DNA of 64,000 nt from Candidatus Synechococcus calcipolaris G9 (GCF_029582805.1 NZ_JAKKUT010000002.1:582001-646000), one strand, 5' to 3'; shown: positions 49,080 through 59,357, counted from the stretch's first letter. The notes: a model not told the origin generated them from the letters alone. Numbers and translations are program-made.

Positions 49080-50321
49080 TTAACTCGCAAAACACTGAGT
49101 GATCCGCTGCATTGCTTCAGTCACATTCTCCCGACTGTTGAAGGCAGAAATCCGAAAATAACCCTCACCGGCGGCACCAAACCCTGAACCAGGGGTTCCC
49201 ACCACATGGCACGTTTGTAGCAACTCATCAAAAAAGTCCCAGCTAGAGAGGCCTTCAGGGGTCTTCAACCAAACATAGGGGGCATTCACACCACCATAAA
49301 CGGCAAACCCAGCCTGGGTTAGTTCTTCGCGGATCAGTCGGGCATTTTCCAGGTAAAAACGTATCAACCCTTGCACCTGGGCTTGGCCTTCCGGGGTATA
49401 CACCGCTTCCGCCCCCCGCTGGACAATGTAGGACACCCCATTAAATTTGGTCGATTGTCGCCGTTGCCACAAATGCCATAGGGATACGGCTTCATGGCCA
49501 GGGGTTGGCGTCATGCCCATGAGGGATTTTGGCGCCACCGTAAAGGCACAACGGGTTCCCGTAAAGCCAGCATTTTTAGAGAAGGAACGAAACTCGATCG
49601 CACAGTCCCGGGCCCCAGGAATTTCGTAGATGGAATGGGGAATGGCCGGATCCGTAATAAAGGCTTCGTAGGCGGCATCAAAGAAAATAATCGATTGATG
49701 GGCAAGGGCATAGGTAACCCAAGCTTGCAAGTACTCCCGTGTGGCTACGGCTCCCGTGGGATTATTGGGAAAACACAGATAAATTAAATCAACGTTTTGA
49801 GTAGGAAGGGTGGCTTGAAATTGATTGTTGGCGGTAATGGGCAAATACACCAAGCCTGCGTACTCGCCGAGATCATTAGCGGGGCCGGTGTGACCTGCCA
49901 TCACATTGGTATCGACATAGACGGGATATACCGGATCCGTGACCGCGATGGTATTCTCATTGCCAAAAATATCTAAAATATTGCCCGTATCACACTTGGA
50001 GCCATCGGAAATGAAAATCTCACTGGCATCAATGTCACAGCCTCGAGATTGGTAATCGTGGGCAGCAATCTTCTCCCGTAGCCAACTGTAACCCTGTTCC
50101 GGGCCATAGCCCTTAAAGCGATCGCGATCGCTCATATCTTCAATGGCAGCTACCATGGCTTGACGACATGCTGCCGGTAATGGCTCCGTGACATCGCCAA
50201 TGCCTAAGCGAATCAGGGGAGCATCGGCATGGGTTTCCAGAAAGGTATGGACGCGCCGAGAGATTTCTGGAAAGAGATAGCCCGCTTTCAGTTTGAGGTA
50301 ATGCTCATTAATTGTAGCCAT
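49080..50321 (-). CDS. dapL: LL-diaminopimelate aminotransferase
   Basis: A 413-residue fold-type I PLP enzyme of lysine and peptidoglycan synthesis, the one-step route used by plants and cyanobacteria. Motifs: [13 protein letters not shown] at the substrate end, [27 protein letters not shown], and the PLP lysine in [15 protein letters not shown]. Length is normal. Its 3' end faces the IS982 remnant. Confidence 0.96.
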   Translation of the reverse strand: MATINEHYLKLKAGYLFPEISRRVHTFLETHADAPLIRLGIGDVTEPLPAACRQAMVAAIEDMSDRDRFKGYGPEQGYSWLREKIAAHDYQSRGCDIDASEIFISDGSKCDTGNILDIFGNENTIAVTDPVYPVYVDTNVMAGHTGPANDLGEYAGLVYLPITANNQFQATLPTQNVDLIYLCFPNNPTGAVATREYLQAWVTYALAHQSIIFFDAAYEAFITDPAIPHSIYEIPGARDCAIEFRSFSKNAGFTGTRCAFTVAPKSLMGMTPTPGHEAVSLWHLWQRRQSTKFNGVSYIVQRGAEAVYTPEGQAQVQGLIRFYLENARLIREELTQAGFAVYGGVNAPYVWLKTPEGLSSWDFFDELLQTCHVVGTPGSGFGAAGEGYFRISAFNSRENVTEAMQRITQCFAS

Positions 50322-50446
50322 GGAGGAAAATAATATCCAAGAATATTTAGCAGCTTAATGGATAGTTGGCAGACACTCACTGCTCAACAGTAATGGGGCC
50401 ACCAAGCTATTTGACAAGCTACTTTTAAGTGTACCAAAGCCGATAC

Positions 50447-51739
50447 TCAGGCTAATACCCGCAAAACCGTGGGAATGTGATCCACCCCATGGAGATGCTC
50501 AATTTCTTTCATGGCCTGGCGAAATTCCCCTTCCCGTACCTGATGGGTGACAACCACAATTTCCGCCAGGTTTTCCTTTACGCCAATTTGGACGAGGGAT
50601 TCTAAACTCACGCCATGGTTGCCAAAGCAGGTACCCAATTTGCCGAGTACCCCTGGATGATCCTGGGCCAACAGACGGGCGTAGAAACGACTCATCACCT
50701 GGGTAATCGGGGCAATGGTGCAATAATGGCGATGACTACAGGTGAGGAGGGGGTGATTGACCTTGCCCATGGGTAGGAGAGCGGCAATGTTAATCAGATC
50801 GGCAACAACCGCACTGGCGGTGGGCCCGGCCCCGGCCCCTGGGCCATAGAACATGACCTGACCTAAGGGTTCCCCCTCTAGAAGAACCGCATTATATACG
50901 CCATTAACGCCAGCGAGGGGATGGTCTAGGGGGACAAGGGTGGGATGAACCCGCACATCTAGACTATCGCTGCCACGATGGGCATCCCGATGGGCGATCG
51001 CCAGTAATTTAATCACAAAGCCTAGTTTTTCCGCATAGGCAATATCCACCGCCGTTACGCCGCGAATACCTTCACAGTGAACCTGATCTAATTTGATCCG
51101 ACCATTAAAGGCCAAGGAGGCAAGAATGGCGATTTTATCCGCCGCATCTAACCCATCAATATCGGTGCTGGGGTCTGCTTCCGCATAACCTAACCGCTGG
51201 GCATCGGCCAAAATGGAATCAAACTCCCCCTTTTCCTGCTGCATTCGGGTCAAAATATAGTTGGTGGTGCCATTGAGAATGCCGGTGAGGGTATGGATAC
51301 GATTGCCCCCTAGGCTTTGTTTCATCGGTTGGATAACCGGAATGCCCCCCGCGACCGCCGCTTCCAACATCACGTAAACCCCCGCTGCATTGGCCGCCGT
51401 AAAAATTTCATTCCCATAACGGGCAATAACTGCTTTGTTGGCGGTGACAATATGCTTCCCCTGGGCGATCGCCGTCAAAATCAAGGATCGGGCTGGCTCT
51501 AGTCCTCCCAAGACTTCCACAACAATATCAATATCTGGATGACGGACAATGGCCTCTAGGTCTGTGGTTAGGATTCCCGCCGGCAGCGTGATTGGACGAG
51601 GTTTGCTGACATCTTTGACACCAACGGCAGCAATAGATAACCAACGCAGAAGGGGATGACGCTTTTCACTATCCAAAAGAACTTGGGCAACACCGCCGCC
51701 AACGGTTCCTAAGCCCAGTAAACCAATCTTGTAAGTCAC
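50447..51739 (-). CDS. hom: Homoserine dehydrogenase
   Basis: A 430-residue enzyme that reduces aspartate semialdehyde to homoserine. Start GTG at 51739. NAD(P) motif GLLGLGTVGGGVAQVLL; catalytic region GGIPVIQPMKQSLGGNRIHTLTGILNGTTNYIL; and YAEADPSTDIDGLDAADKIAILA. A C-terminal ACT domain (about 350-428, DHPGVLGKLGTCFGNHGVSLESLVQ) allows feedback control by threonine. It feeds thrC, present 4 kb away. Confidence 0.96.
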   Translation of the reverse strand: MTYKIGLLGLGTVGGGVAQVLLDSEKRHPLLRWLSIAAVGVKDVSKPRPITLPAGILTTDLEAIVRHPDIDIVVEVLGGLEPARSLILTAIAQGKHIVTANKAVIARYGNEIFTAANAAGVYVMLEAAVAGGIPVIQPMKQSLGGNRIHTLTGILNGTTNYILTRMQQEKGEFDSILADAQRLGYAEADPSTDIDGLDAADKIAILASLAFNGRIKLDQVHCEGIRGVTAVDIAYAEKLGFVIKLLAIAHRDAHRGSDSLDVRVHPTLVPLDHPLAGVNGVYNAVLLEGEPLGQVMFYGPGAGAGPTASAVVADLINIAALLPMGKVNHPLLTCSHRHYCTIAPITQVMSRFYARLLAQDHPGVLGKLGTCFGNHGVSLESLVQIGVKENLAEIVVVTHQVREGEFRQAMKEIEHLHGVDHIPTVLRVLA

Positions 51740-51874
51740 CGAATTGTACCTGTTGTACTGTCTGCCTTAATTTTACTGAGGTGTTGGCATTCAGGGGCGA
51801 TCCTGCATGGAGATACCCTTTCCCTGTTTCCTACTCTGTCCGCTCCCGCTTTTTTGCATATTTTTTATTTTCTA

Positions 51875-52675
51875 TTAATTTTCCAAAAGAGTGCCACAGC
51901 GTTTGCAGTGGTAAGCATCGGGATCATGGAAAAGTAAACCACAATTAGGGCAGGGAGACTCCACCTGACGGGTTGTTTTCACCAGTTGCTTAATTAAATC
52001 GCCGATCTGCCAGGGAATGAGGGCAATGCCGGTAAAAATCATGGAAACGGTGAGGAGCCGCCCCACTTCGGAAATGGGGGCAATGTCGCCAAATCCCACG
52101 GTGGTCATTGTCACTACCGCAAAATAAAAGGCATCTAAAAAGGTCGCAAATTCTTGGGGGTTGACGATATGCTCGGTCTGATAAATGAGGCCCGAGTACA
52201 CAAATAAAATCGCTAGGAGGGTTAGTAAAATCCGACCAAAAATAATCGTATCACTGACATTTAAGGCCCCCAGCAGCGATCGCCCCTCTAGGAATCGAAA
52301 TAAACGAAGAATCCGAAACCAGCGAAAGACACGAATAAAGGTAATATCGACAAGTCCAATAAAAAATGGAACCAAGGTCAATAAATCGATCAGGGAATAA
52401 ATACTCACCATATAACTGAACCATTTTTCCGCCAGCCACAGCCGCAACACATACTCCGCTGCAAAAATCACTAAAATAATCCAGTTAATCCCATCTAGGG
52501 TTTGGCTAATCTGTTCTGGAAGCGTGTAGGTTTCAGAAATAAAAATGACCAAGGAGAAAAGAACCAAAACCATAGCAACAATATCCAGGGCGGCCTCCTG
52601 ATCCCGCAGCCATGCTCTCAAGGATTGCTCGGAACGCTTGGGAGATTCTTTTTGCTGTTTAATGGGAGGGGCCAT
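51875..52675 (-). CDS. Voltage-gated-like potassium channel with C-terminal zinc ribbon
   Basis: A 266-residue six-helix ion channel subunit. S4 appears as RVFRWFRILRLFRFLEGR with arginines every third residue, and the pore filter is TTVGFGD (a TVGYGD variant). The C-terminal tail adds a zinc-ribbon-like domain, CPNCGLLFHDPDAYHCKRCGTLL, which is unusual for a channel and might sense redox or metal. It sits upstream and divergent from the SpoIID gene. Confidence 0.85.
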   Translation of the reverse strand: MAPPIKQQKESPKRSEQSLRAWLRDQEAALDIVAMVLVLFSLVIFISETYTLPEQISQTLDGINWIILVIFAAEYVLRLWLAEKWFSYMVSIYSLIDLLTLVPFFIGLVDITFIRVFRWFRILRLFRFLEGRSLLGALNVSDTIIFGRILLTLLAILFVYSGLIYQTEHIVNPQEFATFLDAFYFAVVTMTTVGFGDIAPISEVGRLLTVSMIFTGIALIPWQIGDLIKQLVKTTRQVESPCPNCGLLFHDPDAYHCKRCGTLLEN

Positions 52676-52716
52676 GGCGGGTCTTGGGGATACTCAATCT
52701 TGCATAGGGTCAATGG

Positions 52717-53976
52717 TTGAAGGTTATGGCTACAATACATAAGGTCATTAATGGATTGTACGTCAGACATTTTCTAATGCAACTTCCCGTTCTTCACCTT
52801 AGCCAACACCTGAGCCAGGCCAGCCCTCGCCACAGACTCCTCCTAGGGTTGGGTCTGGGGATTCCTCTGGTCGTCCTGGTGGGATTAATGATCAAAGGCT
52901 CTACACCGGCCCAAACCCTTGACCAGCCCCAAGCAATATCCCAGGAGGGGCCCTTACCTGATCCGATGTTACCCAGCGATCGGTTATCGGGCGATCGCCC
53001 CACTGGAATGATTCAAGCTCTCACCTCCGGCGCAGAAATATCACTTTTAGAACGCTCCGCCAATCGCCGCAATCCCCGTCCCTTACTCAATGGCAAAGAT
53101 CCCCTCCTGGCCAGGGTCTCCCCCACTCCATCTTCAACCACCCAGGTTAACCGTTCCCCAGCGGCTCTGCCCACCACACCAGGGCCGGCGGCCTCTCCCC
53201 TAGCGGCCTTACCCGCACCACCACGAACCCTACAATCGATCCCCCCCAGTCAGGGGCCAGCCCCCCACGTGCGGGTTGCCATTTCTCGCGGCCAGACCAG
53301 TTTAGGGGTGGGAGCATCCACCACCGCCAGCTTGAGTAGTGATCAAGGCCAATCCCTGGGTAGTTTAGCTCCCGGCCAAGCTGCATCCGTACAATTGAGA
53401 GACGGTCATTTGCTGTGGAATGGCCAAGCCCTGGCCCGCTCCCTCTGGATTACGCCCCAATCCGGTGGTCTCACCTATGTGGATGGTCGCTGGTATCGGG
53501 GTAAAGTGCGTCTGGTGGCCGAGTCCAGTTCAATTACGGCCGTCAACCAGGTGGATCTGGAGCAATATCTTGTGAGTGTGGTGGGTGCGGAAGTCTATCC
53601 CAGTTGGCCCATGGATACCCTCAAGGCCCAGGCGATCGCCGCCCGTTCCTATGCCCTCGCCCAAATGTTCAGCCCCGCCAATCGCTTCTTTGATTTGGGC
53701 AATGATGAACGCTGGCAAGTTTATAAAGGAACGGAGAGCGAGTGGAATACTAGCCAACAGGCCGTTGAAGCCACCCGTGGTATTGTCTTGACCAAAAGTG
53801 GTCGGGTTCTCGTGTCTATGTATGCGGCTACCGATGATATTGTCCGGGATGTCTTTGGCGGCCGGGGCATGAGTCAAACTGGAGCCTACGAACTGGCAAA
53901 ACAGGGATTTAGTTACCTAGATATTTTGGCAACGTATTATCCTGGGGCTGGGTTATCCCAAGTGCAGCTACAGTAG
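52717..53976 (+). CDS. SpoIID/LytB-domain protein
   Basis: A 419-residue secreted protein: a hydrophobic segment (about 42-65) acts as signal or anchor, a long Pro/Ser/Ala-rich linker follows (to about 170), then the SpoIID domain with VNQVDLEQYLVSVVGAEVYPSWPMDTLKAQAIAARSYAL and GMSQTGAYELAKQGFSYLDILATYYPGA. Relatives cleave or remodel denuded peptidoglycan glycans. The start is uncertain; ATG codons at 52726 or 52777 also fit. Confidence 0.82.
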   Translation: MKVMATIHKVINGLYVRHFLMQLPVLHLSQHLSQASPRHRLLLGLGLGIPLVVLVGLMIKGSTPAQTLDQPQAISQEGPLPDPMLPSDRLSGDRPTGMIQALTSGAEISLLERSANRRNPRPLLNGKDPLLARVSPTPSSTTQVNRSPAALPTTPGPAASPLAALPAPPRTLQSIPPSQGPAPHVRVAISRGQTSLGVGASTTASLSSDQGQSLGSLAPGQAASVQLRDGHLLWNGQALARSLWITPQSGGLTYVDGRWYRGKVRLVAESSSITAVNQVDLEQYLVSVVGAEVYPSWPMDTLKAQAIAARSYALAQMFSPANRFFDLGNDERWQVYKGTESEWNTSQQAVEATRGIVLTKSGRVLVSMYAATDDIVRDVFGGRGMSQTGAYELAKQGFSYLDILATYYPGAGLSQVQLQ

Positions 53977-54052
53977 GAGCATCAGAATAAACGACGAATC
54001 ATGACGAAAAAAACTTAAAAAGAGTTTAGAGGAATTGTATTGAGGAATCACG

Positions 54053-55585
54053 ATGTTAGCCCGGGTCTGGAGTGCCGCTCTTTTAGGGATTGAGGCTATT
54101 CCGGTTGGTGTGGAGGTGGATGTATCCGGTGGCTTACCTGGCATTGTTGTTGTTGGTTTGCCGGACACGGCGGTGCAGGAGGCCCGCGAACGGGTTAAAA
54201 CCGCCCTACGAAATGCGGGCTACGCATTCCCCATGCGGCGAATTGTCGTCAACCTCACTCCCGCAGATCTACGCAAGGAAGGGCCCAGTTTTGATTTGCC
54301 CATTAGTATGGGTATTTTAGCAGCCTCCGATCAAGTGGCGACGGATATCCTCGGGGATCATCTATTTCTGGGGGAAGTGTCCTTAGATGGTAGCTTGCGG
54401 CCGGTAGCAGGGGTCTTGGCGATCGCCGCCACTGCCAAAGAACAGGGCATTACCGGCCTCATTGTACCGACGGGCAATTTGCAGGAAGCCGCCGTCGTTG
54501 CCGGCCTCAAGGTCTATGGCTTTAACCACCTTGGGGATGTGGCTGCGTTTCTCAATGATCCAAGCAGCTATCAACAACCCACAACGCCCCCCCCAACCGC
54601 GTCATCGGGACTTGTTTCATCGCCACTCCTAGATCTAAAAGATGTCAAGGGCCAGTCCCATGCTCGACGGGCCTTAGAAATTGCGGCAGCAGGGGGACAT
54701 AATCTCATCTTTGTCGGCCCCCCAGGCAGTGGTAAAACCATGTTGGCCCGACGTTTACCGGGAATTTTACCCCCCCTCAGTTTTGATGAAGCCCTAGAAG
54801 TCACCAAGATTCACTCCGTTGCTGGCTTGCTCAAGGAACGGGGACAATTGATTCAATCTCGTCCCTTCCGGAGTCCGCATCATTCGGCATCGGGGCCAGC
54901 CCTCGTCGGCGGGGGTAGTTTTCCCCGCCCCGGTGAAATTTCCCTCGCTCACAGGGGGATTTTATTCATGGATGAATTAACTGAGTTTAAGCGAGATGTC
55001 CTCGAATTTTTGCGTCAACCCTTAGAGGATGGTCAGGTCACCATTTCCCGGGCCCGCCAGTCCGTTACTTTTCCTGCCCAATTTACCCTAGTGGCCAGTA
55101 CCAATCCCTGCCCCTGTGGCTACTTTGGCGATCCAGTACAGGCCTGCACCTGCTCCCCCCGCCAGCGACAACAGTATTGGGCTAAATTATCCGGCCCCTT
55201 AATGGATCGCATTGATCTACAAGTCACCGTCAGCCGACTGAAACCGGAAGAAATTACCCGCCAATCCACGGGAGAAGCATCGGAGTTGGTGGGGCAGCGA
55301 GTTGCAAGAGCCAGGGATCGCGCCCTAGAACGTTTTAAGAACGAGAAAAATCTGCATTGCAATGCCCAAATGCAAAGTCGCCACCTGCGCCGTTGGTGTG
55401 TCCTAGATTCCACCTCTCGCCAACTCCTGGAAACGGCGATCGCAAAACTAAGTCTGTCCGCCCGCGCCACCGATCGCATCCTCAAAGTCGCCCGCACCAT
55501 TGCCGATTTAGCCGGCCAAGATACCCTTGCCCCCGCCCATGTTGCCGAAGCCATTCAATATCGCACCATTGATCGAGTGCCATAG
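54053..55585 (+). CDS. comM: YifB/ComM family Mg-chelatase-like AAA+ ATPase
   Basis: A 510-residue protein: an N-terminal Lon-type S16-like fold (about 1-170), AAA+ ATPase with Walker A FVGPPGSGKTML and Walker B GILFMDELTEF, and a C-terminal Mg-chelatase-like part with NPCPCGYFGDP. ComM in naturally competent bacteria is a hexameric helicase that drives branch migration during transformation. Many cyanobacteria are transformable, so this role fits. Confidence 0.92.
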   Translation: MLARVWSAALLGIEAIPVGVEVDVSGGLPGIVVVGLPDTAVQEARERVKTALRNAGYAFPMRRIVVNLTPADLRKEGPSFDLPISMGILAASDQVATDILGDHLFLGEVSLDGSLRPVAGVLAIAATAKEQGITGLIVPTGNLQEAAVVAGLKVYGFNHLGDVAAFLNDPSSYQQPTTPPPTASSGLVSSPLLDLKDVKGQSHARRALEIAAAGGHNLIFVGPPGSGKTMLARRLPGILPPLSFDEALEVTKIHSVAGLLKERGQLIQSRPFRSPHHSASGPALVGGGSFPRPGEISLAHRGILFMDELTEFKRDVLEFLRQPLEDGQVTISRARQSVTFPAQFTLVASTNPCPCGYFGDPVQACTCSPRQRQQYWAKLSGPLMDRIDLQVTVSRLKPEEITRQSTGEASELVGQRVARARDRALERFKNEKNLHCNAQMQSRHLRRWCVLDSTSRQLLETAIAKLSLSARATDRILKVARTIADLAGQDTLAPAHVAEAIQYRTIDRVP

Positions 55586-55613
55586 CACAAGTTACGAAGG
55601 TTCTTACACAGGA

Positions 55614-55654
55614 TCAAAAAAACAAAAAAATAGGCTGACCCCATCGAGCCAGCC
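55614..55654 (-). terminator. Rho-independent terminator of ycf35
   Basis: On the minus strand, GGCTGGCTC and GGGTCAGCC form a nine-pair stem (with G-T pairs) around a GATG loop, followed by TATTTTTTTG and another T run. It lies about 50 bases past the ycf35 stop. Confidence 0.85.
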
Positions 55655-55705
55655 CATCATTTAGTCTTATTTAGGAACGCGCACTTGACAATCCGAGTAT
55701 TGCCC

Positions 55706-56059
55706 TTAGCTATGAACCACGAGCTTGACATTAGCGTTTTGTAAGCCAGGACGCTTCACCTGCGACAAGGTTTGGTTAATGGCATACTTTTGATTAATGG
55801 CATTGATTAACTCAGTTTGGTTGTGCTTTTTGGCCACACCCCAGAGATCGGCAATCAAATCAAAGGTACCATTGGCATTCTGAGACCAGCCTAGATCGTA
55901 CTCACCATCTAAAACTGCCACAATATCTGAGCGAACCCGTTGGCCATTGTAGCCTCGGACATCGGCATCGGTTTTGATGGCAATACCCAGATCCTGCAAG
56001 GAGCACTTCAGGATTTCGGCATCAGTGATTTTGGTGCGAAGGGTGCTGAAATGAGACAT
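55706..56059 (-). CDS. ycf35: DUF1257 protein (Ycf35)
   Basis: About 117 residues from the ATG at 56059 (MSHFSTLRTKITDAEIL); upstream in-frame residues re-read leader DNA. The family pattern is clear in LKCSLQDLGIAIKTDADVRGYNGQRVRSDIVAVLDGEYDLGW. Ycf35 is conserved from cyanobacteria to red-algal plastids, function unknown. It follows ycf46 on the same strand with about 120 bases between, so both may share a transcript. Confidence 0.9.
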   Translation of the reverse strand: MSHFSTLRTKITDAEILKCSLQDLGIAIKTDADVRGYNGQRVRSDIVAVLDGEYDLGWSQNANGTFDLIADLWGVAKKHNQTELINAINQKYAINQTLSQVKRPGLQNANVKLVVHS

Positions 56060-56177
56060 GATTGGATTTCCTCCAGATTGAGACAAACATAGTACGGGAC
56101 TGAATGAACCACAATTTATGCTAGGCAAACCCCTGTGGTTTGGGTCTTTCTCCCGTCGGGGAACGGAAGCAAGCTTG

Positions 56178-57722
56178 TTAAAACTCCAGCCGTTGATACT
56201 CGGCGACTGAAGCGGCCGCTGGTCGGGCCCGTTGCCTGGCCCAATCTCGTAGGGCCGTAACTTGTTCGTGCATGGTTTTGGAAAGGGGTTGGGTGGCACG
56301 ACTTGAGGCAATAATATCTAGTTGGGTAAATTCCCGTCCCTGGGCAAAGGCTTCGTACATGGCAGCGACGATCGCCTGTTCAATTTCTGCCCCGGAAAAG
56401 CCATCACAGACACTCGCTAACTGATCTAAATCAAAACGGTCAATGTCATGGCGGCGTTTGGACAGATGAATCCGAAAAATATCCTTGCGTTCTTCCGCAT
56501 TGGGTAAATCGACAAAGAAAATCTCATCAAAACGACCCTTGCGGAGAAACTCACCGGGCAAACGTTCGACACGGTTAGCTGTGGCAAGGACAAAAACAGG
56601 AGAGGTCTTTTCCTGCATCCAAGTGAGGAAGGAGCCAAAAATTCGACTAGAAGTGCCGCCATCAGAATCGGCCGAACCAGCCCCGCCGGCAAAGGCCTTA
56701 TCCATTTCATCAATAAATAGAATGGCTGGAGAAATAGATTCAGCGGTTTTCAGGGCACTGCGGAGATTCGCTTCCGATCGCCCCACCATGGAGCCATCGT
56801 AGACCCGGCCCATATCCAACCGCAGCAGAGGCAACCCCCACAGCCGAGAGGTGGTTTTAGCAATGAGGGATTTACCACAGCCCGGTACACCCAAAATAAG
56901 CATCCCCTTGGGTTGGGGCAGGCCATACTCCCGTGCTTTTTCCGAGAATGCGTTATCCCGTTGCTGTAGCCAAACCTTAAGCTCTTCTAGACCACCCACC
57001 GAGTCGATGGTATCATCCACATCCATGTATTCCAGGATGCCATTGCGACGAATGAGTTGCTTTTTCTCCGAGAGAATGACATCTACTTCCCCATCGCTAA
57101 GGCGACCGGCGGTAACCTTGGCTTTGCGATAGACCTTTTGGGCTTCGTCTCGGGTTAAGCCTAGGGCTGCCTTCAGGAGTTTTTCTCGCACCTCTGGGGT
57201 CAGTTGTCGATTGCGCTGGCCATTCACCTGCTCCGAGAGAACATCATCCAGTTCCGCAATATTGGGGAGGGGATAATCAACAACGGCCACTTCTTTTTCT
57301 AGCTCTACGGGAATCCGTTGGGCCGCTTCCGGCGACATTAAAATAATCGTTTTTTGGCTGGTCTTGAAACTGGCGATCGCATCTCGCAGGGAGCGGGTGA
57401 CTGGTGGCGAATCAATAAAGGGATGGAGGTCTTTGAAAACATAAATGCCCGGTTCCCGTTGATGAACCACCCACTGAATCGCCGCCTCTGGAGAGACCGT
57501 ATTGTGATGATTGGTATTGCGCGCCTGGCCGTACTCCACCATGCCATGGGTGACAGTCCAAATAAATAGACGGCGAGGGCTTTTTCCTTGACTTTGATTC
57601 TGGGCAATTTCGGGATTCTGGGCAATTTGGGCGATGGTTTGCTCTGCCCGCTCTTCCTCGGAGGTTAATAAATAGATCAGGGGATACTGGGCCTGAATTA
57701 AAATACCGAGTTCTTCTTGCAT
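56178..57722 (-). CDS. ycf46: AAA+ ATPase Ycf46
   Basis: About 514 residues from the ATG at 57722. That start is chosen because AGGGGG lies eight bases upstream; GTG 57731 and ATG 57728 are also in frame. The AAA+ module has Walker A LGVPGCGKSLIAKT, Walker B AILFIDEMDKAF and the second-region FVLATANRVERLPGEFLRKGRFDEIFFVDLP. The N-terminal half is specific to Ycf46. In Synechocystis, Ycf46 has been linked to inorganic-carbon use. It is grouped with ycf35 and the RHH gene. Confidence 0.92.
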   Translation of the reverse strand: MQEELGILIQAQYPLIYLLTSEEERAEQTIAQIAQNPEIAQNQSQGKSPRRLFIWTVTHGMVEYGQARNTNHHNTVSPEAAIQWVVHQREPGIYVFKDLHPFIDSPPVTRSLRDAIASFKTSQKTIILMSPEAAQRIPVELEKEVAVVDYPLPNIAELDDVLSEQVNGQRNRQLTPEVREKLLKAALGLTRDEAQKVYRKAKVTAGRLSDGEVDVILSEKKQLIRRNGILEYMDVDDTIDSVGGLEELKVWLQQRDNAFSEKAREYGLPQPKGMLILGVPGCGKSLIAKTTSRLWGLPLLRLDMGRVYDGSMVGRSEANLRSALKTAESISPAILFIDEMDKAFAGGAGSADSDGGTSSRIFGSFLTWMQEKTSPVFVLATANRVERLPGEFLRKGRFDEIFFVDLPNAEERKDIFRIHLSKRRHDIDRFDLDQLASVCDGFSGAEIEQAIVAAMYEAFAQGREFTQLDIIASSRATQPLSKTMHEQVTALRDWARQRARPAAASVAEYQRLEF

Positions 57723-57772
57723 TGCCATCACCCCCTTTTGTTAATTCTTTAGTGGATTGAAGTGGATTATTT

Positions 57773-57789
57773 TAAGTCGATACGACTTA
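57773..57789. promoter_or_regulatory. Palindrome upstream of ycf46
   Basis: TAAGTCG ATA CGACTTA is a perfect 7-bp inverted repeat about 50 bases upstream of the ycf46 start. The size and position suit an operator for a dimeric regulator. The regulator is unknown. Confidence 0.35.
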
Positions 57790-57968
57790 GATTTATGAAA
57801 CTAATAAATGATCGGACACGAACGGGTGGGAAAATAAAAAATTGAATGGGGAACATTGCTCGGATTGTGATCTTCCGAACGTTCCAAATTCAACATCTTA
57901 CCCTGACCCTTGGACCCCTAATCTAAAGGATTAGACGAGTTAAACTAAAAATGAGTCAAACAAATCGC

Positions 57969-58292
57969 CTAGCGAGCAGCGACCAACTCAGTGGGCAGGG
58001 TGGGAACAGTTAAACCCTCATCATCGATTACCGTGGGCTGATTGGCCAGGGATGCCAACTCATTGCCGCGAACAACTAAGGCGCTGGCGCATTCTGGGCA
58101 GCTATAGACCCGGTGAGCTTCACCATGGCGGTTCGCGTCTGCTTCAGCCACCAACTCAGCATGTTCTAAGTAAAACTCAATTGCCCGCTCCGCTAGGGCA
58201 GACATGGTTTCCTGCTGAACGACGGATGAAATCTTTAACTGACGATGCAGTTCCGACGGCAAATACAATGTAACTTTCTGTTTGTCTTCCAT
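57969..58292 (-). CDS. Ribbon-helix-helix-type protein with CxxC
   Basis: A 107-residue protein. The N-terminus KVTLYLPSELHRQLKISSVVQQETMSALAERAIEFYLEH fits a ribbon-helix-helix DNA-binding domain. The C-terminal part has CPEC (about residues 69-72) and ends in a low-complexity acidic/Thr tail. It could be the regulator of the neighbouring ycf46/ycf35 genes; that is inference from position. Confidence 0.7.
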   Translation of the reverse strand: MEDKQKVTLYLPSELHRQLKISSVVQQETMSALAERAIEFYLEHAELVAEADANRHGEAHRVYSCPECASALVVRGNELASLANQPTVIDDEGLTVPTLPTELVAAR

Positions 58293-58442
58293 AAGAAGGT
58301 AAAGAATATGTACCTAAAAGGTATTGAATGCTAGTCTAGACCAAAAAAACGGAAAAGCGTCAAAAACGTTACTTAACTTTACATTTGGCGTTACATCCGT
58401 TACATGGATACTCCCTAGCCGTTCCCCTAGGGGAGACTGAGC

Positions 58443-59357
58443 CTAGGTTAAAATACTGGCCAAGAGGGCTTTTTGGGCATGGAGTCGGTTTTCTGCCTGT
58501 TCCCACACCCGGGATTGGGGGCCTTCCAGAACGGCGGCGGTAATTTCTTCTTCCCGGTGGGCAGGTAGACAATGGAGAACAATGGCTTGGGAGTCTGCCT
58601 GCTGCAAAATATGATCATTGATTTGATAGGGCTGAAAGAGGGGAAGTCGATCGGCGGCTTCACTTTCCTGGCCCATGCTGGCCCACACATCGGTATAGAG
58701 GGCATGGGCCCCCTGGGCCGCGACGACGGGATCACTGGTGATGGTCACTTCACTTTTAGTGGCGGCGATCGCCTGGGCCTGTTCCACAATGGCTGCTAGG
58801 GGTAGGAAACCCGGTGGAGCGGCAATGCGAATATTAACGCCAACGAGGGCACACCCCAACAGGAGGGAATGGGCCACATTGTTGCCGTCACCAATGTAGG
58901 TCAAGGTAAGGCCCGATAGTCCGCCAAAGGATTCCTGTAGGGTTAACAAATCCGCCAAAATTTGACAGGGGTGTTCCAGATCGGTGAGGGCATTGATCAC
59001 CGGAATTCTGGCATGGTCGGCAATGGTGGTTAGGTCAGCCTGGGCAAAGGTGCGTACCGCTAGGGCATCCAGATAGCGATCGAGGACACGGGCCGTATCT
59101 GCCAAGGGTTCCCCCCGTCCCACCTGGGTAGATTGGGGATGGAGATCAATGATTTGCCCCCCCAATTGATACATGGCTACGGAAAAACTAACCCGGGTGC
59201 GGGTAGAGGCTTTTTGAAACAGTAAACCTAGAACCTTGGCACATTTTGGGGCGATCGCCCCGACTTTCATCTGGGTGGCAAACTCTAGGAGATAGAGCAA
59301 TTCCGAGGGTTGTAAATCCCCTAGGCTTAATAGATCCCGACCCCGTAAACCTTCCAT
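58443..59357 (-). CDS. argF: Ornithine carbamoyltransferase
   Basis: A 304-residue enzyme that makes citrulline from ornithine and carbamoyl phosphate. Motifs: carbamoyl-phosphate-binding FQKASTRTRVSF, HPCQILADLLTL, the ornithine-loop region YTDVWASMGQE and HCLPAHREEEI. Full length. Part of arginine synthesis and nitrogen storage in cyanobacteria. Confidence 0.96.
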   Translation of the reverse strand: MEGLRGRDLLSLGDLQPSELLYLLEFATQMKVGAIAPKCAKVLGLLFQKASTRTRVSFSVAMYQLGGQIIDLHPQSTQVGRGEPLADTARVLDRYLDALAVRTFAQADLTTIADHARIPVINALTDLEHPCQILADLLTLQESFGGLSGLTLTYIGDGNNVAHSLLLGCALVGVNIRIAAPPGFLPLAAIVEQAQAIAATKSEVTITSDPVVAAQGAHALYTDVWASMGQESEAADRLPLFQPYQINDHILQQADSQAIVLHCLPAHREEEITAAVLEGPQSRVWEQAENRLHAQKALLASILT

